Position numbers and translations under genes: made by a program. The notes beneath the pieces are model-generated. The model was given only the letters and a program-made list of their open reading frames with translations, ran no database searches and was not told the DNA's origin. This document shows, one piece after another, positions 1 to 4,845 of a stretch of DNA of 5,984 bases. Every line of letters begins with the position of its first letter. The first letter of the stretch is position 1. This DNA is from an uncultured Faecalibacterium sp. (GTDB taxonomy: Bacteria; Bacillota; Clostridia; Oscillospirales; Ruminococcaceae). The stretch is taken from positions 1 through 5,984 of the forward strand of contig CAMFSB010000111.1 in assembly GCA_945982465.1 (NCBI GenBank), written 5' to 3'.

Positions 1-275
1 TGCAATATCGCACGGCCGCGGCCCTCCCGGTTGAGCATCATGGCGTGAGGCTTCTGGGGGTGGATCTGCGTGGCCGCGTCGATGCCCGCCTGAACGGTCT
101 CCATTTCAATGTCCAGCAGGATCACATCGAACTCCAGCTCCAGCGCGGCCTGCACCGCCGCCGCGCCGGTGGCCACATCGGCCACCACCTCAAGGTCCGG
201 CTCGCGGTTCAGTTCGCAGCGCAGATCCTCGCGCAGAATGTCGTTGTCTTCGGCAATGATGATGCGTATGCTCAT
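1..275 (-). CDS. Response regulator, receiver domain (3' end cut by window edge)
   Basis: The visible 91 residues are most of a CheY-like receiver domain, which takes a phosphoryl group from a partner histidine kinase. The first beta strand (IRIIIAED) ends in the acidic pair E9-D10. The phospho-acceptor is D55 in VILLDIEMET. The fourth strand (about 77-82, HAMMLN) places Asn82 where the family normally has Thr or Ser. The output domain lies beyond the window, so the regulator class is unknown; the IEMET..AGI pattern recalls LuxR/NarL-type regulators, which is inference. The ATG (275-273) overlaps the stop of the histidine kinase gene as ATGA. It is preceded by a perfect AAGGAGG six bases upstream, so the two are surely cotranscribed and probably translationally coupled. 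Identity as a receiver domain is firm; its target genes are not visible. Confidence 0.9.
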   Translation of the reverse strand, partial: MSIRIIIAEDNDILREDLRCELNREPDLEVVADVATGAAAVQAALELEFDVILLDIEMETVQAGIDAATQIHPQKPHAMMLNREGRGRAIL

Positions 276-1786
276 ACGCCGCCTCCTTTTTTGCCGCGGG
301 CGGGCAGCAGCTTGGGCAGCAGCACATAAAAGCTGGTGCCCCGGCCCACCACCGTGTCCACCCGCAGCGTGCCCATGTGCTTTTTAACGATGCTGCGCAC
401 ATAGTACAGCCCCAGCCCCCAGTTGGACTTGGAGTTTTTGCTGGAGTAGAACGGGTCGAAAATGCGGTTCAGATCGTACTTGCCAATGCCCACGCCGTGG
501 TCGCGGATGCAGATCTCAATATTGCGCCGCCGCTCGCAGCAGCTAACCGCCAGCGGCTCGGTGCGGCGGGCGGCCAAGGTGGCCTCCCAGCCGTTCAGCA
601 GCAAATTGACCAGCGCCGCGCACAGGTGGGCTTCGTCCGCCAGCACCTGCAGCCCGGGCGGCGAATGCACCTGCACCTGCGCTCCGGGGTATTTTTTGTG
701 CAGGCCGTCCACAGCCTGGGCCACAATACGGTCCACCTCGCACTGCCGCATGGACAATGCGTTGGAACGGAAGCTCTTGTACAGCTCCTCCACATGGGCC
801 AGCAAGCCGGCGTTGTTTTCGGCCAACTGGCGGGCGCATTCCCGCGCCTGCTCCAGGTCGGGGGGGTCGGCGGCCAGCTGTTCGTTGAGCCGGCGGCACA
901 GCACCCGGTTGGTGAGCAGCTGGTTTTTGATGCCGTGCACAAACACGCTGCCGCCCATGCTCAGCGCGTCGTATTCCCGCTGCAGGCGCACCTCGTCTGC
1001 GTCCTCGGACCATTCCATGCGGGCCAGGCTCAGCATGGACAGCACGCCCACCAGCAGCGAAACGCCGTTGGCCACCAGCACCAGCAGGTAGGTGGGCGGC
1101 GAAAGATAGGGGTTCATGTACCACAGCCCCCGCCCCGCCATGTAGCCATCGCTGTAAAACAGGTACACCTGGGCGGGGTCCTGCGGGCAGTACAGGGCGT
1201 ACAGGGCCGCAATGCTCACCAGCATCACGCAGCGGGCCAGCATGCTGTCGCGCACATAGCGGATGCGGGTGCTGCTGACCTCGCGCAGCAGCAGCCACAC
1301 ACCCAGCGCCAGATACGCCACCACCCACGCCAGCGATAGGTACACTGCGGCGCGCTGCGCGGCCTGCGTGCGGGCCGCAAAGGTAAACACCCGCGGGTAG
1401 TACAGCACCAGCGACACAGCCGGGCACACTGCCGCAGCCCACCAGTGGGCGCGCAGCCATTCGGCCAGGCGGCTGTCGCTGTGATGCAGCGCCACCAGCA
1501 AAAACAGGTACGGAAACAGGTACCGTCCCACCGCCAGCCCGTACCCCAGCTGCCGCAGCGTGAGCTGCAAATACTGCAGCCTGCGGCGCAGCCCGTCGGT
1601 CACAAACAGCACGGTGCTCAGGCTTTGGCCGATGCCGCCTTTTTTGGCGATGTAGATCAGCATGAATGTCAGGTACAGCAGCAAGCTGGCGGCCAGCGCG
1701 CACAAAAGGCCGTATTCCTTTTTGCGCTTGGTAAGCCACAGCACCGCAAACACAGCCAGCATGCTGGCCGCCACAATCAGAAGCAT
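272..1786 (-). CDS. Membrane sensor histidine kinase, 504 residues
   Basis: This is a two-component sensor that autophosphorylates on His and passes the phosphate to the regulator encoded next. The N-terminal half (about 1-255) is strongly hydrophobic, with some six or seven likely membrane segments (about 1-18, 25-47, 88-101, 113-130, 148-168, 183-200, 231-255). I recognise no named sensor domain in it. After a charged linker, the H-box is VFVHGIKNQLL with phospho-acceptor His284, followed by a two-helix dimerisation region. The ATPase domain has an N-box (LVNLLLNGWEA, N394 and N398), G1 (RDHGVGI, D429), F-box (FDPFYSSK, 443-450) and G2 (WGLGLYYV, 456-463). All catalytic boxes are intact. 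The ATG at 1786 has a good ribosome site (GGGAGGGG, eight bases upstream). Signal and target are unknown. Its position after the importer operon raises, but does not prove, a regulatory link. Confidence 0.93.
   Translation of the reverse strand: MLLIVAASMLAVFAVLWLTKRKKEYGLLCALAASLLLYLTFMLIYIAKKGGIGQSLSTVLFVTDGLRRRLQYLQLTLRQLGYGLAVGRYLFPYLFLLVALHHSDSRLAEWLRAHWWAAAVCPAVSLVLYYPRVFTFAARTQAAQRAAVYLSLAWVVAYLALGVWLLLREVSSTRIRYVRDSMLARCVMLVSIAALYALYCPQDPAQVYLFYSDGYMAGRGLWYMNPYLSPPTYLLVLVANGVSLLVGVLSMLSLARMEWSEDADEVRLQREYDALSMGGSVFVHGIKNQLLTNRVLCRRLNEQLAADPPDLEQARECARQLAENNAGLLAHVEELYKSFRSNALSMRQCEVDRIVAQAVDGLHKKYPGAQVQVHSPPGLQVLADEAHLCAALVNLLLNGWEATLAARRTEPLAVSCCERRRNIEICIRDHGVGIGKYDLNRIFDPFYSSKNSKSNWGLGLYYVRSIVKKHMGTLRVDTVVGRGTSFYVLLPKLLPARGKKGGGV
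282..288 (-). promoter_or_regulatory. Ribosome binding site of the response regulator, inside the kinase gene
   Basis: The minus strand reads AAGGAGG, then six bases, then ATG. This site lies within the last codons of the histidine kinase and encodes part of its Lys/Gly-rich tail (KKGGGV). It fixes the regulator start at 275. Confidence 0.85.
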
Positions 1787-1794
1787 CGCCTTTT

Positions 1795-1802
1795 CCCCTC
1801 CC
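1795..1802 (-). promoter_or_regulatory. Ribosome binding site of the histidine kinase
   Basis: GGGAGGGG lies eight bases before the ATG at 1786-1784 and supports that start. It lies only a few bases downstream (in transcript order) of a GC-rich leader hairpin. Confidence 0.7.
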
Positions 1803-1808
1803 TGCGCG

Positions 1809-1829
1809 CCGGGCGCCGCAGCCGCCCGG
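1809..1829 (-). other. GC-rich stem-loop in the leader of the kinase mRNA
   Basis: CCGGGCG (1809-1815) and CGCCCGG (1823-1829) form a perfect seven-base-pair stem with a seven-base loop. No T-tract follows it, so it is not a terminator. It sits between the predicted transcription start (about 1839) and the ribosome site, where it could affect translation or mRNA stability. Such repeats also occur by chance in GC-rich DNA. Confidence 0.5.
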
Positions 1830-1845
1830 GTCTTTGTTCCCTTAC

Positions 1846-1874
1846 ATTATAAGAAAACGCAGGGCACAAAACAA
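1846..1874 (-). promoter_or_regulatory. Probable sigma-A promoter of the kinase/regulator operon
   Basis: On the minus strand a perfect -10 hexamer TATAAT occupies 1851-1846. Exactly 17 bases upstream is a weak -35 TTGTTT (1874-1869; three of six consensus bases). Transcription would start near 1839, about 50 bases before the kinase ATG. The -35 lies in the loop/stem of the upstream terminator and the -10 directly follows its T-tract. Confidence 0.65.
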
Positions 1875-1889
1875 GGTTTGTGCCCCGCG
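1851..1889 (-). terminator. Rho-independent terminator of the ABC importer operon
   Basis: GGGCACAAA (1862-1870) and TTTGTGCCC (1877-1885) form a perfect nine-base-pair stem with a six-base loop. After one A/C mismatch the stem extends by three more pairs (1858-1860 with 1887-1889). On the minus strand TTTTCTT follows immediately. It lies 45 bases past the stop codon of the binding-protein gene. Confidence 0.85.
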
Positions 1890-1933
1890 CCGGACAATTT
1901 CTGTCAGTATGCAGGGGAAACGCGCAGCCGGAA

Positions 1934-2995
1934 TTATTCGGCGGCCTCCAGCATCAGATCGAACATGACGTAGTCGGACACAGGCACCTCGGCCTCCACC
2001 GCGCCGCTGGCGATAAAGCCGTTCTGCTGCGATTTGTACAGCGCCTCGATGGTGCCATCGTTGATCTCGTCCAGCAGCTCGGCGCTGGTGAGCCACTCGG
2101 CGTCGCCGCGCTGGGCGTAAACGGTGTCCTTATCCAGGCCGCACTTGGCAGCGATCCATTCGCTGATCTGCTCGGCGTTGGCGGGATCGGCGCGGAAGTC
2201 CTTGGCCTTGTACAGGCCGCGCACAAAGCGCAGCAGCACGTCCTCTTTCTCCTCGGCGTACTTGGACATGCAGATCCAGGACGAAACCGAAGCGGACTGA
2301 TCGGAAAAGGTCAGGTTGTCGGCCAGCTTGATCACGTCATCACCCAGCTGCTCGGTCACGGCCAGGGTGCTGGGGCTCCACAGGGCGCAGGCGTCCAGCG
2401 AGCCGGAGATCATGGCGCTGACGATGCCGGAGGCTTCCATCTCCATGCCCACGATGTCGCTGCGGGTCAGGCCGGCGGCTTCCAGAGTCTTGTCCAGGAT
2501 GGCCTCGCTGGAGGTGCCGGGGGCGTAGCCCACGGTCTTGCCCTTCAGGTCGGCGGCGGTGGCAATGCCGTGGCTCTTGAGGGCCAGCACGGCGTCGCCG
2601 TTGCCGCAGTGGGCAAAGCAGAAGATCTTGGCGCGGCCGTTGATGCACAGCTTATGCGCGCCGGAGCCGATGTAGCCCACGTCGATGGAGCCGTTCTCCA
2701 TGGCGGCGATGATGGTCGGGCCGTCGGCAAACTCCACCAGGTTAACGGTGATGCCCTGCTCTTCAAAGTAGCCGGCCTCGATGCCGGTGACCACTTCGAC
2801 CAGGCTGGAGTAGTTGGGCATGTACGCCACGTTCAGGGTGACGGGGTCCAGCTTGACAGCCTCCGACGAAGCGGAACCGGTGCTGGAAGCGGCGACGGAG
2901 CTGCTGGACGAGGAATCGCCGCAGGCGGCCAGAACAGTGAGGGCGGCAGCCGAACCGGCAACCGTCAGGAAGCTGCGGCGGGAAATCTTTTTCAT
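1934..2995 (-). CDS. ABC importer substrate-binding lipoprotein, SsuA/TauA (NMT1-like) family
   Basis: This 353-residue extracytoplasmic binding protein belongs to the nitrate/sulfonate/taurine/thiamine-precursor group. The N-terminus carries a twin-arginine motif (SRRSFLTV, R6-R7), a short hydrophobic stretch and a lipobox LAAC with Cys25. It is therefore predicted to be lipid-anchored on the outer face of the membrane. A Ser/Ala-rich linker follows (about 26-46). The mature part has family hallmarks: LNVAYMPNYSSLVEVVTGIE near its start, then GYFEEQGI, a MENGSIDVGYIG segment, and DLKGKTVGYAPGTSSE in the ligand-cleft region. I chose ATG 2995 because GGAGG lies eight bases before it; starts further upstream would put 27 unrelated residues before the signal peptide. 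It is the last gene of the permease-ATPase-binding protein operon. The ligand cannot be named: taurine, alkylsulfonates, nitrate and pyrimidine-type compounds are all used in this fold. Confidence 0.93.
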   Translation of the reverse strand: MKKISRRSFLTVAGSAAALTVLAACGDSSSSSSVAASSTGSASSEAVKLDPVTLNVAYMPNYSSLVEVVTGIEAGYFEEQGITVNLVEFADGPTIIAAMENGSIDVGYIGSGAHKLCINGRAKIFCFAHCGNGDAVLALKSHGIATAADLKGKTVGYAPGTSSEAILDKTLEAAGLTRSDIVGMEMEASGIVSAMISGSLDACALWSPSTLAVTEQLGDDVIKLADNLTFSDQSASVSSWICMSKYAEEKEDVLLRFVRGLYKAKDFRADPANAEQISEWIAAKCGLDKDTVYAQRGDAEWLTSAELLDEINDGTIEALYKSQQNGFIASGAVEAEVPVSDYVMFDLMLEAAE

Positions 2996-3003
2996 GGTTG
3001 TTT

Positions 3004-3008
3004 CCTCC
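3004..3008 (-). promoter_or_regulatory. Ribosome binding site that sets the binding-protein start
   Basis: GGAGG lies eight bases before ATG 2995-2993. It rules in the start that gives a clean Tat/lipoprotein signal and rules out the longer open frame beginning at 3076. Confidence 0.8.
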
Positions 3009-3012
3009 ATTA

Positions 3013-3026
3013 TTGTAAATTTACAA
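3013..3026. repeat. Perfect 14-base palindrome between the ATPase and binding-protein genes
   Basis: TTGTAAATTTACAA reads the same on both strands. It is AT-only apart from two G/C pairs, in otherwise GC-rich DNA, and lies just upstream of the binding-protein ribosome site. It could be an operator for a dimeric regulator. In RNA it would form only a weak hairpin near the start site. No function is proven. Confidence 0.6.
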
Positions 3027-3048
3027 CGCTTTTTGTCTGCTATTGTCA

Positions 3049-3066
3049 GGGGGCCAGGCCGCCCCC
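3049..3066 (-). other. GC stem-loop in the ATPase/binding-protein gap
   Basis: GGGGGC (3049-3054) and GCCCCC (3061-3066) form a six-base-pair stem with a six-base loop. It begins 14 bases past the ATPase stop codon. There is no T-tract on the minus strand after it, so it is unlikely to terminate. Such intercistronic hairpins can shield an upstream 3' end or set the relative amount of binding protein; that role is inference here. Confidence 0.55.
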
Positions 3067-3079
3067 CGCGGACCAATGG

Positions 3080-3871
3080 TTACTTGCGCACTTCCAGGTA
3101 TTCCTTGTATACCTCGCCCCAGATCTCGTTCTTCAGCTTGGTGAACTCGGGCGACATGCGGGTCTCCTGCGTGCGGGGATAGGGGATGTCGATGTCCACG
3201 ATGCGCTTGATGCGGCCGGGGCGGGCGCTCATGATCACGCAGCGCTGGCCCAGAATGATGGCTTCGTCCACATCGTGGGTGATGAAGAAGCAGGTCTTGC
3301 GCTCCTTCTGCCAGGTGTTCAGCAGGTCGGTCTGCAGCTGGGCGCGGGTCTGTGCGTCCAGCGCGCCGAACGGTTCGTCCATCAGCAGGATCTCCGGCTC
3401 GGCCGCGTAGGCGCGGGCAATGGCCACGCGCTGCTTCATGCCGCCCGACAACTCCTTGGGGTAATGGTCGGCGAACTTTTCCAGATCGACCATGCGCAGG
3501 TAGCGCAGCGCTTCCTGATCGGCCTGCTCGCCCTTGATGCCGCGCATTTCCAGCGCGAACTTTACGTTCTTCTGCACGGTGAGCCAGGGGAACAGCGCGT
3601 ATTGCTGGAACACGACGCCGCGCTCGCGGCCCACGCCCTCGACCACATGGCCGTTGCAGGTGACGGTGCCCGAGGTGGGCGTCAGCAGGCCGGCGATGAT
3701 GTTCAGCAGCGTGGATTTGCCGCAGCCCGAGGGGCCGACCACGGTGATGAACTCGTTTTCGTGGATGTCCAGATTGACCCCGTTCAGGGCCGTCATTTCA
3801 CCCTTGCGGGTGTTAAAGATCATCTTGACATTGTCAATTTTGACCTTTACAGCTCTCTCTTCTCCTGCCAT
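3080..3871 (-). CDS. ABC importer ATPase, SsuB/TauB-like, 263 residues
   Basis: This cytoplasmic ATP-hydrolysing subunit powers the importer by docking on the permease dimer. All motifs are intact and correctly spaced: Walker A GPSGCGKST (46-54), Q-loop Gln89 in VVFQQYALFPW, signature LSGGMKQR (141-148), Walker B ILLMDEP with D-loop GALD (161-172), and switch His199 (FFITHDVDEA). The VFQQYALFPWLTV and THDVDEAI segments are typical of the nitrate/sulfonate/taurine class, as is the total length. The ATG at 3871 follows AAAGGA about ten bases upstream and lies inside the end of the permease gene (25-base overlap), implying coupled translation. An 84-base gap separates it from the binding-protein gene. 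Family certain; substrate not determined. Confidence 0.96.
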   Translation of the reverse strand: MAGEERAVKVKIDNVKMIFNTRKGEMTALNGVNLDIHENEFITVVGPSGCGKSTLLNIIAGLLTPTSGTVTCNGHVVEGVGRERGVVFQQYALFPWLTVQKNVKFALEMRGIKGEQADQEALRYLRMVDLEKFADHYPKELSGGMKQRVAIARAYAAEPEILLMDEPFGALDAQTRAQLQTDLLNTWQKERKTCFFITHDVDEAIILGQRCVIMSARPGRIKRIVDIDIPYPRTQETRMSPEFTKLKNEIWGEVYKEYLEVRK

Positions 3872-4632
3872 CCTGTCAGTTTCCTTTCTGCAAATTTAAT
3901 CGCCTTTTCGACCAGAATGCCGATGATGCCGATGATGATAACGTACAGCAGCATGGGCTTGGTCTCATAGTTGGCGTTCATCGAACGGATCCGCATGCCA
4001 AGGCCGGCCTGCGCGCCGGTGGATTCGGCGGCGATCAGGGTGGTCAGCGCGGTGGAAGCGCCCAGACGAACGGCGGTGAGGATGAACGGCAGGCTGGCCG
4101 GCGCGATGACGCGGACGAAGATGTCCTTGTCCTTGGCGCCCAGCACGCGCGCTGCGCGGATCAGGGTATCGTCAATGTTCACAACGCCCTGATAGATGGT
4201 GATGCACATGGTCAGGAACGTGGCGATGGTGATGGTGATGACCTGGGGCTTGCGGCCTACACCGGCAGCCAGAACGATCATCGGCACATAGGCCAGGGGC
4301 GGGATGTTGCGGATAAACAGGATCCACGGCTGCAGAATGTTACGCACCGGTAAGTACCACGCCATCAGGATCGCGATGGGCAGCGCCAGCACAAAGCCCA
4401 GCACATAGCCCAGGCCCACCGAGATCAGGCTGCTGCCGATATCGGTAAGCAGCACGCCGCGGTCCCACATGACCTTGATCTGTTGGATTGTAACAATAAT
4501 GTTGGGGAAGCTGCGGGATGTGGCCGGGATCACAGACAGGATCGACCACACCACAAGGGCGGCCAGGAAAGAGATCAGCAGCCAGGCCCGTGCCGGGATG
4601 CGGCTGGCAAGACTTCCGCTTTTTTTGTTCAC
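3847..4632 (-). CDS. ABC importer permease, SsuC/TauC-like, 261 residues, GTG start
   Basis: This inner-membrane subunit would form a homodimeric channel. Hydrophobic segments lie at about 17-36, 68-92, 112-124, 129-150, 181-201 and 228-243, the usual six-span plan. The cytoplasmic coupling loop is RAARVLGAKDKDIFVRVIAP (about 159-178). It matches the EAA motif with Arg in place of the first Glu and the invariant Gly at 165, and it touches the ATPase. The hallmark IPPLAYVPM (110-118) fits the nitrate/sulfonate/taurine group. The start is GTG (4632-4630), preceded by AGGGTGAT, which fits the anti-Shine-Dalgarno sequence; no ATG is available near the family's normal N-terminus. First gene of the importer operon; its 3' end overlaps the ATPase gene by 25 bases. 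Confidence 0.95.
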   Translation of the reverse strand: MNKKSGSLASRIPARAWLLISFLAALVVWSILSVIPATSRSFPNIIVTIQQIKVMWDRGVLLTDIGSSLISVGLGYVLGFVLALPIAILMAWYLPVRNILQPWILFIRNIPPLAYVPMIVLAAGVGRKPQVITITIATFLTMCITIYQGVVNIDDTLIRAARVLGAKDKDIFVRVIAPASLPFILTAVRLGASTALTTLIAAESTGAQAGLGMRIRSMNANYETKPMLLYVIIIGIIGILVEKAIKFAERKLTGWQEKREL

Positions 4633-4661
4633 GAAATCACCCTGCTTTCTTGTTTGGCCGG

Positions 4662-4702
4662 CGGCGCGGCACGGCGGCTTTGAACGGCAAAGCCGCGCGC
4701 CG
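4662..4702 (-). other. Long leader stem-loop before the importer operon
   Basis: On the minus strand the inner stem CGGCTTTG (4695-4688) pairs with CAAAGCCG (4682-4675) around the five-base loop CCGTT. The outer stem CGGCGCG (4702-4696) pairs with CGCGCCG (4668-4662), leaving a six-base bulge (4674-4669). That gives 15 pairs, mostly G-C. No T-tract follows, so it is not a terminator. It sits about 20 bases before the permease ribosome site. I recognise no riboswitch class in it. Confidence 0.65.
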
Positions 4703-4709
4703 ACGGCAG

Positions 4710-4735
4710 ATCATATTTCTGAACTAAGGATAACA
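4710..4735 (-). promoter_or_regulatory. Candidate promoter region of the importer operon
   Basis: This short AT-rich stretch follows the upstream terminator and precedes the leader hairpin, so the operon promoter should be here. Two -10 candidates are visible on the minus strand: TATGAT (4715-4710, five of six consensus bases, no good -35) and an extended form TGTTATCCT (4735-4727, four of six plus the TG). I cannot choose between them. Confidence 0.4.
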
Positions 4736-4747
4736 CATTTTGAAAAG

Positions 4748-4780
4748 AAAAAAAGGGGGAACTTTTATCCCCCCTTTTTT
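4748..4780 (-). terminator. Strong hairpin terminator after the DUF3604 gene
   Basis: AAAAAAGGGGG (4749-4759) and CCCCCTTTTTT (4770-4780) form a perfect 11-base-pair stem with a ten-base loop. On the minus strand a run of seven T begins within the stem and continues as CTTTT. A T-run also follows on the plus strand, so it could work both ways, though no plus-strand gene is seen. It separates the hydrolase transcript from the importer operon. Confidence 0.9.
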
Positions 4781-4845
4781 GTAATAATTCTGTAAATCTT
4801 TTTCTCTATGTAAAATAACCTTTGTGCAAACCGCACCAGAAGCTT

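Noticed and set aside
377..1339. 320-codon open frame on the plus strand inside the kinase gene
   Set aside because: It lies opposite an intact histidine kinase, and its His/Gln/Ala-rich composition and lack of motifs mark it as a shadow frame.
543..1739. 398-codon minus-strand frame overlapping the kinase in another phase
   Set aside because: Its translation is Ala/Gly/Pro/Arg-rich with no domain, while the main frame carries all kinase boxes.
3049..3066. Terminator between the ATPase and binding-protein genes
   Set aside because: The GC stem is not followed by a T-tract on the transcribed strand (an A-run occurs instead), and the genes plainly belong to one importer.
2996..3076. Upstream start (3076) for the binding-protein gene
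   Set aside because: It would add 27 residues ahead of a clean Tat/lipoprotein signal, and the GGAGG site serves the ATG at 2995.
1880..3970. 696-codon open frame on the plus strand, spanning the binding-protein and ATPase genes
   Set aside because: It is the antisense shadow of two genes with clear family motifs, has no recognisable domain, is rich in Gly/Ala/His/Gln as GC-rich shadows are, and crosses the structured intergenic gap.
4633..4747. TPP or other riboswitch before the NMT1/THI5-like importer
   Set aside because: The binding-protein family includes thiamine-precursor binders, but the leader lacks the CUGAGA-type core and any known riboswitch pattern; only a GC hairpin is present.
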